This document shows positions 1 to 7,089 of a stretch of 64,000 bases of DNA, piece after piece. The number at the start of each line of letters is the position of its first letter. Positions within the stretch are counted from its first letter, which is position 1. A program made the translations under genes and the position numbers. Source of the DNA: Peribacillus tepidiphilus. GTDB lineage: Bacteria > Bacillota > Bacilli > Bacillales > DSM-1321. A model generated the notes under the pieces. The model did not search any database and was not told where the DNA came from. It was given only the letters and a program-made list of their open reading frames with translations. The stretch is taken from assembly GCF_009466385.1 (NCBI RefSeq), contig NZ_WIAQ01000001.1, positions 1-64,000 of the forward strand, given 5' to 3'.

Positions 1-27
1 AAATAGAAGGCATGCGCGAAGCGCGAA

Positions 28-73
28 ATTTTATTTGATTGGTAGGGGGTACCCCCTACCAATCAAATAAAAT
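28..73. repeat. 46-bp perfect palindrome
   Basis: Two 23-base arms are exact reverse complements with no spacer; the centre is GGTACC at 48-53. Read on the minus strand it lies beyond the nitrilase stop codon and array A, so it could end that transcript as a long A+T-flanked hairpin. A spacer-free perfect palindrome is unusual for a terminator and prone to instability. A small GC hairpin (CGCGAAGCGCG) sits just to its left at about 17-25. Confidence 0.85.
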
Positions 74-149
74 CAATCAACAAACAAAAATAGGTTGAAA
101 CCTTGTAATTTGTATTTTACACAATATTAAGGACTTGACTATATTTTGC

Positions 150-296
150 CGCTGACGACCGATATTTTGCCGCTGACGACCGATATATCGAATTGACGGC
201 CGATATCTTACTCCTGACGACCGATATATCGAATTGACGGCCGATATCTTACTCCTGACGACCGATATATCGAATTGACGGCCGATATCTTACTCA
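150..296. repeat. 21-bp phased array A (ACCGATAT family, 7 units)
   Basis: The core GACG(A/G)CCGATAT starts at 154, 175, 195, 216, 236, 257 and 277, giving steps that alternate 21 and 20 bp; a decayed unit lies near 133-150. The array begins directly after the nitrilase stop codon. Long-range units alternate between two spacer sequences, so the true duplicated unit here is about 41 bp. Because 20-bp steps break the reading frame, this is not coding. Confidence 0.9.
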
Positions 297-1274
297 CTAA
301 GATGATTGGCCATCCTCCGTTTTTGTCCATTTCACATTCTCACGCTTCTCTTCGTTTACAATCAGTTGAAAGACATCAGGCCTTGCGTAATGGCCGACGA
401 CATCAAAATCGAATTGGCTGTACGCAATGTGGCGCAGATCGAGATCGGCGATCAGGATGTCTTCCTTACCATAGACAGGTTCTTTTACATAGTCCCCTAA
501 TGGCCCTACAATGGCGCTTCCTCCTGGACACATTTCATGAGGAGAAGAAGCCAGTTCGTCATAGCAAGCCAAATCAGTAGGATACATATCCTTCTTCACA
601 TATTGATTACATGATAAGACGAAGCACCTTCCTTCTGCTGCAATATGACGAATGGTAGATTGCCAGAGTTCTCGAGAATCTGCTGTGGGGGCTATATAAA
701 GTTGAACGCCTTTGGCATACATTGCGGTTCTGGCCAATGGCATGTAATTTTCCCAGCAAATTAATGCCCCAATTTTTCCAAATGGTGTTTCAAACACTGG
801 CAAGGTGCTTCCATCTCCTTCTCCCCAAATAAGCCGTTCCGAAGCTGTAGGCTTTAATTTTCGGTGCTTTCCAAGTAATGAGCCATCTGGTCCAAAAAAT
901 AACACGCTGCAGTAAACCGTGCCCCCGCTGAACTCAGTGTCCCTCTCAATAACCCCAATCACAAGATAGACCCCGGCCTTCTTAGCTGCTTCTCCTAGAC
1001 GATCAGTCGTTTCACTTGGTACAGGCACCGAATTTTCCCAATACCGAAGCCAATCTTGTCGACCCTCCGGAGAACGGCTGCCAATGCTTGTTCCAAAGGT
1101 AAGTCCTCTTGGATAAGCTGGAATAAAAGCTTCCGGAAACACAACAATGTTAGCCCCTTTTTCTGCTGCCTGTAAGGTCAACGAAATTGCTTTTTCTGTA
1201 CTCGCCTCTCGATCCATAATAACGGAAGCAGCTTGGACAACCGCTACCCGTACATTTTGATTCACATTGGTCAT
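297..1274 (-). CDS. Nitrilase (carbon-nitrogen hydrolase)
   Basis: Nitrilase-superfamily enzyme of 325 residues, predicted to hydrolyse a nitrile to acid and ammonia in the cytosol. The triad is visible: Glu48 (FPEAF), Lys139 (HRKLKPT) and Cys173 in CWENYMPLAR, the form typical of true nitrilases rather than amidases. The ATG at 1274 is chosen because GGGAGAGAA lies 6-7 bases before it; an in-frame ATG upstream at 1340 has no such signal. It is transcribed alone, divergent from the NlpC/P60 gene, and its stop codon abuts repeat array A. Natural substrate (aliphatic or aromatic nitrile) cannot be told from the sequence. Family call is firm, substrate unknown. Confidence 0.9.
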   Translation of the reverse strand: MTNVNQNVRVAVVQAASVIMDREASTEKAISLTLQAAEKGANIVVFPEAFIPAYPRGLTFGTSIGSRSPEGRQDWLRYWENSVPVPSETTDRLGEAAKKAGVYLVIGVIERDTEFSGGTVYCSVLFFGPDGSLLGKHRKLKPTASERLIWGEGDGSTLPVFETPFGKIGALICWENYMPLARTAMYAKGVQLYIAPTADSRELWQSTIRHIAAEGRCFVLSCNQYVKKDMYPTDLACYDELASSPHEMCPGGSAIVGPLGDYVKEPVYGKEDILIADLDLRHIAYSQFDFDVVGHYARPDVFQLIVNEEKRENVKWTKTEDGQSS

Positions 1275-1491
1275 ATAGTTCTCTCCCTCTTTTATATCGA
1301 TTACTTGATTTCTATGATATAGAATCATGAAATAAAACAAACTTTAAGATGGTAATTCCACAAAAGTCGAAATAAATCCTTTTTCGCCGTCTTTATTTGT
1401 CGGTGAAAACTCTATAAAAAATTGAAACGGATTGAATCCTCTACTCGACTAAGCAAATGTACGGAAAATTTTATTTGATGGAGGTTTTTAT

Positions 1492-1980
1492 ATGTCAGGA
1501 TCAGTTCGTTTACCAAAAGTCGTGTTGATTGGTTTTCTTCTTTTAGCCATGGTGATTTCCTTTATGTTTTCGCCTTTTATGCAAAAGGCTGATGCATCTG
1601 TTTCATGGGGGCAGGAGGTTACAGAGGTGGCAAAACAGTATAAGGGTACTCCTTATAAATGGGGTGGAAATACTTCAAAAGCCTTTGATGCATCTGGATT
1701 TACTCAATTTATTTTCAAAACATCTGCTGCAAAAATCCAATTGCCACACTCATCCAAAGCACAATACAAACTCGGCAAATCTGTGAAACCAAAGGATCTT
1801 AAAGAAGGAGACCTCGTATTCTTTAATACGAACGGAAAAGACGTGTCCTTTGTAGGAATTTATCTAGGCAAAAACCAATTTATTGCGGTTACCGTTAAAA
1901 ATGGTGTATCTGTTCAATCTTTCACCTCAAAATACTGGAAGGATCGTTATGTTGGTGCTAAGCGAGTGTTAAAAGAGTAA
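1492..1980 (+). CDS. Secreted NlpC/P60-fold protein lacking the catalytic triad
   Basis: 162 residues: signal peptide about 1-35 (hydrophobic core, cleavage near ADA-S), then an NlpC/P60 domain from about 40 to 160 with the usual PYKWGG, GDLVFF and VGIYLG blocks. Active members have Cys in FDCSGF, His in SHVGIY and a second His in FIHA. Here these are FDASGF (Ala67), SFVGIY (Phe120) and FIAV (Ala132), so all three catalytic positions are replaced while the fold motifs are intact. It therefore should not cleave peptidoglycan stem peptides; a binding or regulatory role in the wall is an inference. RBS GGAGG before ATG. It is followed by array B and a terminator, so the array is probably in its 3' UTR. 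Confidence 0.85.
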   Translation: MSGSVRLPKVVLIGFLLLAMVISFMFSPFMQKADASVSWGQEVTEVAKQYKGTPYKWGGNTSKAFDASGFTQFIFKTSAAKIQLPHSSKAQYKLGKSVKPKDLKEGDLVFFNTNGKDVSFVGIYLGKNQFIAVTVKNGVSVQSFTSKYWKDRYVGAKRVLKE

Positions 1981-2050
1981 TAGAATAGAAAAAAAGAAAG
2001 TAAGACGGATGCGCTTCCTGTCTTTTCGTATAGAAACATAGAGTTTTGAT

Positions 2051-2156
2051 TTTGATTTAAGCGAAAAAAAATGTGATCTAAGCGAAATTCCCTGTGATTT
2101 AAGCGAAAAGTCCAGTCATTTAAGCGAAACTTCATTTGATTTAAGCGAAAACTTTT
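2051..2156 (+). repeat. 21-bp phased array B (TTTAAGCGAAA family, 5 units)
   Basis: AAGCGAAA starts at 2059, 2080, 2101, 2122 and 2143, every step exactly 21 bp. The core is about GATTTAAGCGAAA; the roughly eight bases between cores differ from unit to unit. The array lies between the stop codon of the NlpC/P60-like gene and its terminator, in the sense orientation. Confidence 0.92.
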
Positions 2157-2197
2157 TTCGATACCCCTTCCCCCTATAGTACTAATCTAATAAAATA

Positions 2198-2244
2198 GAG
2201 AGCCGTTCACTTCATAATTTGACGGGCTCTCCTCCTTTTTTTCT
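2198..2244 (+). terminator. Intrinsic terminator of the NlpC/P60-like gene
   Basis: Stem GAGAGCC / GGGCTCTC followed by a run of seven T. It lies downstream of array B. Confidence 0.8.
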
Positions 2245-2321
2245 GTTATAAAAGACTTAGACAATGATGAAACATATGATTCATTTTAACCGTATAAATG
2301 GAAATGAAAGGAGGACTGCAA

Positions 2322-2777
2322 ATGTATTTCCCGTCAAAAAAAGATCTATGGTTGACAGTCATCATTTGGACCATCATTTTGGTTTGTATCATACCGCCGA
2401 TTTTACATATTGATCCTATTGGAGTCTTTATGCTTCCTACGATTTTAGACAAAGAACCAATCAAGTCGATCTTGATGGTTGGTTGCGGTTTATTTTTATC
2501 ATGGCTTTGGTTTGGAACTGGGTATAAAATACAAGATTCAAAGATTAGGATTAAAAGTGGACCTTATAGAAAAACAATCAACATCAAGGAAATTAGGAAA
2601 ATAAGACAAACAAAAAATCCATTTACTGCCCCTGCTTTATCGATGGATCGAATAGAAATTTATTTTGGTCAGTTTGAGATGGTCGCCTTATCTCCGAAAA
2701 ATAAAAAAGAGTTTATTCATTTACTGCTAAAAGAAAACCCTCATATTCAATTGGATCCTAGCCTAATAATAGATTGA
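2322..2777 (+). CDS. Membrane-anchored bacterial PH-like domain protein
   Basis: 151 residues. Two hydrophobic helices (about 10-32 and 50-68) are followed by a small beta-rich domain (about 70-145) with TGYKIQDSKIRIKSG and an IKEIRKIR segment. This matches my memory of bPH (DUF1200, YyaB-like) proteins, which have no established function. The start at 2322 is set by AAAGGAGG 7-8 bases upstream; the earlier in-frame ATG at 2298 lacks a site. Monocistronic, with a hairpin terminator right after it. Family call moderate, function unknown. Confidence 0.7.
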   Translation: MYFPSKKDLWLTVIIWTIILVCIIPPILHIDPIGVFMLPTILDKEPIKSILMVGCGLFLSWLWFGTGYKIQDSKIRIKSGPYRKTINIKEIRKIRQTKNPFTAPALSMDRIEIYFGQFEMVALSPKNKKEFIHLLLKENPHIQLDPSLIID

Positions 2778-2810
2778 AAACAATCAACGGAAGTGGCAAT
2801 CCTTAAAATA

Positions 2811-2866
2811 TAAAAAGGATGACCTAAAAAATGCAAGTATGGCATTTTTTGGTCATCTTTCTATTT
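2811..2866. terminator. Long hairpin terminator after the PH-like gene
   Basis: A stem of about 20 bp (GGATGACC ... GGTCATC with A/T-rich continuation) carries T-rich tails on both strands. Confidence 0.75.
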
Positions 2867-2912
2867 GGCTCTTTTCGCATAGATTGTTGTTTTTAGACTA
2901 TAAAGTTTGCCC

Positions 2913-3099
2913 GTTGATTGCAGGGAGAGGCACTTGCTTTCCGCGGGGAGGGATGTCACTCCTCGGCGTTACTGCTTTTAGGGTCTCCCACTTCCCTCTT
3001 TTTCCCGCAGGACATTGAATAAGCTTCCTCGAATAAACACCGCACGGGGGAAATGCGAATGCATTTTCGAGGAGACAAATACCCTCCGCTACAATCAAC
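2913..3099. repeat. Imperfect ~187-bp interspersed element with terminal inverted repeats
   Basis: The ends are GTTGATTG (2913-2920) and CAATCAAC (3092-3099), exact reverse complements. Inside are GC-rich blocks (TTTCCGCGGGGAGGG, CCCGCAGGACA, CCCTCCGCT) in a pattern I recognise from a common Bacillaceae intergenic repeat that begins GTTGATT and contains CTCCTGCGGG. This copy is diverged. It sits between the convergent PH-like gene and tatC. No protein is encoded. Confidence 0.6.
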
Positions 3100-3167
3100 T
3101 CAGATCGTGTTGTTACATTACACTTAAAAAGCAACTAACTTTACAAAACCAGCCTTCTTTTTTAACT

Positions 3168-3920
3168 TCATTCCTCATCCTCAAATTCAAACAGCTCTGG
3201 CTCTTCAGCTAGCTTCTTCTGTCTCCGCTTGTATACGATTTTCGAAAGCGAGATACTGATTTCATATAACAATAATAACGGAATGGTTACCAAAAAGTCT
3301 GACATGAAATCCGGTGGCGAAACGACAACCGCTACAACAACCAGCACAAAATACGCGTATTTTCTTAAGTGCTGCAGGACATATGGATTGATAATGCCCA
3401 GTGAGGTTAGGAACATAACGACGACTGGCATTTCAAAAAGGATGGCAAATGGCAGCGTCATGTGCATGATGAAACGGAAATATTTGTCTGCTGTAAAGTT
3501 TGTGACAAACATGTCTCCGCTTAATTCCACTAAGAAATTCAAGACTGTCGGAAAAATGACGAAATAACCAAAGCTTAATCCAACAATGAATAAGAGGAAT
3601 AATGCCGGGATATACGTTAATGTCATTTTTCTTTCAATCGGTTTGAGTGCAGGTTTCACAAATAGCCAAATTTGCAGGGCTAAGATCGGAATGGTTGCAG
3701 CTATTGCAATTACGGTAGCTAGCATGAAGTAGACCCAAATGATGTCGCTTGGACCTAAGACCATCAATTTTACTTCTAAATCTCTTACCAGCCAATTGTA
3801 GATGTCCTCTACAAAAATAAATCCCATGATAAAGAAGGCAATGAAGGCAACAGCCGTTACAATCAATCTTCTTCTTAACTCTTCGAGATGATCGGTTATA
3901 TTCAGTTCTTTATCTTCCAT
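3168..3920 (-). CDS. tatC: Twin-arginine translocase subunit TatC
   Basis: 250-residue inner-membrane receptor of the Tat pathway, which exports folded proteins carrying a twin-arginine signal. Six hydrophobic segments and the N-terminal HLEELRRR motif, with ITDHLEEL at residues 8-15, are diagnostic; the acidic C-terminal tail is in the cytosol. I choose the second ATG (3920): AAAGG is 10 bases before it but almost touches the first ATG at 3929. It lies downstream of tatA on the same strand, with a strong hairpin terminator in the 130-bp gap, so tatC should be made at a lower level than tatA. No Tat substrate gene is adjacent. Confidence 0.95.
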   Translation of the reverse strand: MEDKELNITDHLEELRRRLIVTAVAFIAFFIMGFIFVEDIYNWLVRDLEVKLMVLGPSDIIWVYFMLATVIAIAATIPILALQIWLFVKPALKPIERKMTLTYIPALFLLFIVGLSFGYFVIFPTVLNFLVELSGDMFVTNFTADKYFRFIMHMTLPFAILFEMPVVVMFLTSLGIINPYVLQHLRKYAYFVLVVVAVVVSPPDFMSDFLVTIPLLLLYEISISLSKIVYKRRQKKLAEEPELFEFEDEE

Positions 3921-4002
3921 CTTGATCATGCCTTTCTTCTATGTATGCAGTGAGCACAGTATGGAAGCATTGGATATTCACCCAAAAGCTTCAAAAAACC
4001 CA

Positions 4003-4036
4003 TTAAAAAGGTGCAAGATGGTTTCATCTCACACCC
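4003..4036 (-). terminator. Intercistronic terminator between tatA and tatC
   Basis: Minus-strand stem GGTGTGAGATG / CATCTTGCACC (11 bp with two G-U pairs), loop AAAC, then TTTTT. It lies between the tatA stop and the tatC start and can act as a partial terminator. Confidence 0.75.
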
Positions 4037-4049
4037 TTTACATCATTCA

Positions 4050-4247
4050 TTATGGTTTCGAAATTTTTTTCTTTTCTTCTTCAAATTCTTCCATTACGTC
4101 ACTCGTTAGTTCACGAGTGGACTTTTTGAATTCTCGAAGCGTTTGACCAAAAGCACGTCCGATCTCAGGAAGCTTTTTAGGACCAAAGATAATCAATGCA
4201 AGAACAAGAATCAAGATTAACCCTGGTACACCGATGTTTGAAAGCAT
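4050..4247 (-). CDS. tatA: Twin-arginine translocase subunit TatA
   Basis: 65 residues: one N-terminal membrane helix (about 6-22) with the conserved [14 protein letters not shown] hinge and amphipathic helix, then an acidic/basic tail. TatA oligomers form the transient Tat channel; in Bacillus a single TatA does the work of both TatA and TatB. RBS AAGGGG about nine bases before ATG. It is the first gene of a tatA-tatC unit. The paralog type (Ay versus Ad) cannot be settled here. Confidence 0.95.
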   Translation of the reverse strand: MLSNIGVPGLILILVLALIIFGPKKLPEIGRAFGQTLREFKKSTRELTSDVMEEFEEEKKKISKP

Positions 4248-4428
4248 TTGAACATCCCCTTCAATTTTAAAAAAAATGAATTCCGACTATCATTATAGTA
4301 CTTTTTTGTTCGCAAATGGCCTAATGCCATTATTGTTCATATTAATGTCACAATTATACATAGAACCGTTTCGAAGAACAAGTTCATAGTCCAAATTCAT
4401 TGTACCGTAAATTCCAAGATGATTCCAC

Positions 4429-5697
4429 TTAAATCAATAAATTAAATAAATTGCTGTCTTTGTTAACTTCTACAAAGTGGAAGCCCTTTTTAATCATTCT
4501 GCTCAGTAAGCCTTCATAGTCTTCCTTCTTTTTCAACTCAATTCCCACAAGTGCTGGTCCGGAGTCCTTATTATTTTTTTTCGTATATTCAAATCTTGTA
4601 ATATCATCTGACGGTCCAAGCACCTCATCGAGAAATTCCCGTAATGCGCCAGCTCTTTGCGGGAAATTGACGATAAAATAATACAACAGCCCTTCATATA
4701 ACAAGGAGCGCTCTTTTATTTCCTGCATTCTACCGATGTCATTATTGCCTCCACTGATCACACAAACGACGTTTTTCCCTTTGATTTCTTCCTTATAAAA
4801 ATCGAGTGCTGCAATAGAAAGAGCCCCTGCTGGCTCAGCAACAATGGCGTGTTCATTATACAATTCTAAAATCGTGGAGCATACCTTCCCTTCAGGAACA
4901 ACGACAAAGTCATCAACATTTTCCCTGCAAATCTCAAAGGTTTTGGTACCTACACATTTTACGGCAGCACCGTCTACGAATTTATCAATTTCTTCTAGTG
5001 CCACCACTTTTCCTTGCTCTTTTGATACCTTCATAGAAGGTGCACCTGACGGCTCAACCCCGATACATTTCGTATGCGGGGAGATGCTTTTGAAGTACGT
5101 GGATAATCCAGCCATCAAGCCTCCTCCACCAATCCCTGCAAATAGGTAGTCTGCCGAATCCTCGATATCATTCAAAATTTCAACTGCCACTGTACCTTGA
5201 CCCGCCATTACTTTTTCATCATCAAAAGGATGGATGAACTGACGATTTTCGGCTTTGGCACATTGCACGGCTTTTTCATATGAATCATCAAACGTATCTC
5301 CGACCAAATAAATTTCAACCGCATCTTTTCCGAACATTTGTACTTGGTTTACCTTTTGCCGAGGTGTTGTCGCAGGCATAAAAATTTTTCCGTTAATCCC
5401 AAGCTGTTTGCATGCATATGCTACCCCTTGAGCATGATTTCCTGCGCTAGCGCACACTACGCCATTTTTCAGCTCTTCTTCTGACAAGCTTTTCATTTTA
5501 TAATAAGCTCCTCTAAGCTTGAAAGATCTGACATGCTGCAGGTCTTCTCGTTTTACAAATACATTGCACTCATATTTTTCCGATAATCGCTCATTTTTTT
5601 GCAGCGGTGTATGAGCGACGACATCTTTTAGTTGCTGGTAGGCAATTAAAATATCCTCTAGCTGTACCCATTTTTTTACATTTGTAGTTTGCCCCAT
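4429..5697 (-). CDS. ilvA: Threonine dehydratase (biosynthetic)
   Basis: PLP enzyme that deaminates threonine to 2-oxobutyrate, the first step towards isoleucine. 422 residues, the same as I recall for the B. subtilis enzyme. The PLP lysine is Lys60 in RSFKLRGAYY; the phosphate-binding glycine loop is GIGGGGLMAG; from about residue 330 there is an ACT-like regulatory domain, short as in single-domain IlvA. The start at 5697 has GAGGGGG seven bases upstream; an ATG 21 bases earlier has none. A sigma-A promoter and a CodY-like box lie just upstream, which fits branched-chain amino acid control. ilvD lies 11 kb away. Confidence 0.95.
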   Translation of the reverse strand: MGQTTNVKKWVQLEDILIAYQQLKDVVAHTPLQKNERLSEKYECNVFVKREDLQHVRSFKLRGAYYKMKSLSEEELKNGVVCASAGNHAQGVAYACKQLGINGKIFMPATTPRQKVNQVQMFGKDAVEIYLVGDTFDDSYEKAVQCAKAENRQFIHPFDDEKVMAGQGTVAVEILNDIEDSADYLFAGIGGGGLMAGLSTYFKSISPHTKCIGVEPSGAPSMKVSKEQGKVVALEEIDKFVDGAAVKCVGTKTFEICRENVDDFVVVPEGKVCSTILELYNEHAIVAEPAGALSIAALDFYKEEIKGKNVVCVISGGNNDIGRMQEIKERSLLYEGLLYYFIVNFPQRAGALREFLDEVLGPSDDITRFEYTKKNNKDSGPALVGIELKKKEDYEGLLSRMIKKGFHFVEVNKDSNLFNLLI

Positions 5698-5732
5698 AAT
5701 GTCCCCCTCTTTTTTCACCTAATAATCCGTAA

Positions 5733-5760
5733 ATTATATCATGAAATATAGATAAATCAA
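5733..5760 (-). promoter_or_regulatory. Sigma-A-type promoter of ilvA
   Basis: Minus strand: -35 TTGATT (5755-5760), 16-bp spacer, -10 TATAAT (5733-5738). The transcript would start about 30 bases before the ATG. Confidence 0.65.
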
Positions 5761-5763
5761 CTC

Positions 5764-5778
5764 ATTTTTCAAAAAATT
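5764..5778. promoter_or_regulatory. CodY-like box upstream of ilvA
   Basis: Minus-strand AATTTTTTGAAAAAT matches the CodY consensus AATTTTCWGAAAATT at 13 of 15 positions and lies just upstream of the ilvA -35. B. subtilis ilvA is a known CodY target. Confidence 0.5.
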
Positions 5779-5863
5779 TAGTTTATTGACATTTTTTCAG
5801 AATAAAGTTTGCGATATGATTAATAGTAATTATAAATAAGATTTGTTTAAGGAGGATCTTTAA

Positions 5864-6097
5864 ATGGAATTTTCACTATGCTCTTTGGACTGTGCACTTC
5901 CAGTCGAAGTAACCATTGATGATGATAACGGACGGTACATGATTCGAAAAAGTGATTCAAGCGGAGTGTTTTTTAATACACCAGCAGATCTGATTACTTG
6001 GATTAGGAATAACTTTCGGCAGGAGGAGTTTTGTACACCTGAAGAATTTCGTCATTTGATGGAAAAACTTAAGGAATATGAGAGTGGAAATATGTAA
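5864..6097 (+). CDS. Conserved-looking hypothetical protein, 77 aa
   Basis: I do not recognise the family. The protein is acidic, soluble, with three Cys (residues 6, 10 and 57) and a C-terminal helix (about 58-73). AAGGAGG lies nine bases before the ATG, which makes translation very likely. It is divergent from ilvA and shares the 166-bp upstream region with it. The gene is followed by a partial interspersed repeat and then array C, before a terminator at 6.71 kb, so its mRNA may carry the array. Confidence 0.65.
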   Translation: MEFSLCSLDCALPVEVTIDDDNGRYMIRKSDSSGVFFNTPADLITWIRNNFRQEEFCTPEEFRHLMEKLKEYESGNM

Positions 6098-6132
6098 TTA
6101 GCAGTTTGATACGAGGTAAAATATAGATCTCA

Positions 6133-6182
6133 CTGAATGCAGCAAACGCTAGCATTCTTCGTTCCGAACCATTTGGAGCTAT
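6133..6182. repeat. Partial copy of the ~120-bp interspersed element
   Basis: CAAACGCTAGCATTCTTCG and the following TTCCGAACC match the left end of the copy at 26.1-26.2 kb (minus strand) at about 25 of 28 bases, then the match stops. Confidence 0.55.
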
Positions 6183-6230
6183 AGCGCTAGTTCAGATATA
6201 ATCCTTAATCCAACTTCATGAGCGCACTAA

Positions 6231-6602
6231 CGACTGATATATTGCTCTTGACGGTTGATATATTCCTCCTGGTGGTTGATATTTTTGTCTGATGACCGAT
6301 ATATCTTGCCTAACGACCGATATATCGATCCAAACGACCGATATTTTGATCCTGACGACCGATATATCTTGCCTGAAGACCGATATATTGATCCTGACGA
6401 CCGATATATTGATCCTAACGACCGATATTTTGATCCTAACGACCGATATTTTGATCCTAACGACCGATATATCGATCCTGAAGACCGATATATTGATCCT
6501 AACGACCGATATATTGATCCTGACGACCGATATATTGATCCTGTCTACCGATAAATCTTGCCTAACGACCGATATATTGATCACGACGACCGATATTTTG
6601 CC
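6231..6602. repeat. 21-bp phased array C (ACCGATAT family, 18 units)
   Basis: The G of (AC)CGATAT falls at 6236, 6257, 6278, 6298, 6319, 6340, 6361, 6382, 6403, 6424, 6445, 6466, 6487, 6508, 6529, 6550, 6571 and 6592: sixteen steps of 21 bp and one of 20. Spacers are mostly variants of TTGATCCTGA or TCTTGCCTAA. The first three units are decayed (TTGATAT). Since 21 is divisible by three, both strands stay open and translate to heptapeptide repeats (DRYIDPN); there is no RBS, so I treat this as non-coding. Confidence 0.95.
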
Positions 6603-6706
6603 TCTAAACGAGCAGCTAATCAAAATGATGATACATTTTCTACTCCTAGTGACTAATTTATTCGAACTAACTAGCTTTTTTATCAACCTGAATAGCAAGA
6701 AATACT

Positions 6707-6740
6707 TAAAAAGAGCTCAAATATAGAGCTCTTTTACTTA
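6707..6740. terminator. Bidirectional terminator
   Basis: Stem AAGAGCTC / GAGCTCTT with loop AAATATA, T-rich on both strands. It would end the plus transcript through array C and the minus transcript of the small gene at 6777-6962. Confidence 0.75.
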
Positions 6741-6776
6741 TTGTTGAGATCATCTACTTTTGAACTCCTATATCTT

Positions 6777-6962
6777 TTATAGGTCTAATTCTTGAACATC
6801 TATAATGTTTTCAAAACCATCCCTTTGATAAGCATGGTGGATTTCATACCGTGATGTGATTTTCGTTTCCATCCAATATTCACGAATCATCTTGAACATT
6901 GGAGTAATTGAAAGAACCAACAGTAGAAATGATAAAATCGATAATGTTATGATTTTTTTCAA
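6777..6962 (-). CDS. Small single-pass membrane protein, 61 aa
   Basis: Unrecognised. A TTG start is supported by GAGGAG nine bases upstream. An N-terminal hydrophobic helix (about 4-24) could be a signal anchor; the remaining 35 residues are polar and would face outside. It lies between the terminator at 6.71 kb and that of the yaaH-like gene. Confidence 0.5.
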   Translation of the reverse strand: MKKIITLSILSFLLLVLSITPMFKMIREYWMETKITSRYEIHHAYQRDGFENIIDVQELDL

Positions 6963-7026
6963 TTTTATTTCTCCTCATGATTGTCAATATCTAATTTTTT
7001 ACATATTTTTCCATATCTCTTAATAA

Positions 7027-7062
7027 AAAAAACAGACCGATCCTCAGCGAATAGGTCTGCTA
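7027..7062 (-). terminator. Terminator of the YaaH-type gene
   Basis: Minus strand CAGACC / GGTCTG stem with a 15-base loop, followed by eight T. Confidence 0.8.
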
Positions 7063-7089
7063 ATCGTTTTATTTTTTCTAAAACAAATT

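Noticed and set aside
2898..3134. 78-aa frame in the tatC-PH gap
   Set aside because: It lies wholly in the interspersed repeat with terminal inverted repeats and has no homology-like features.
5786..5820. Promoter TTGACA ... TATGAT for the 77-aa gene
   Set aside because: The spacer is 23 bp, too long for a sigma-A promoter.
6216..6698. Long open frames on both strands with DRYIDPN or RINISVV heptads
   Set aside because: They arise because the repeat unit is 21 bp and free of stops; both strands are equally open, there is no RBS, and sister arrays A and G have 20-bp steps that break the frame.
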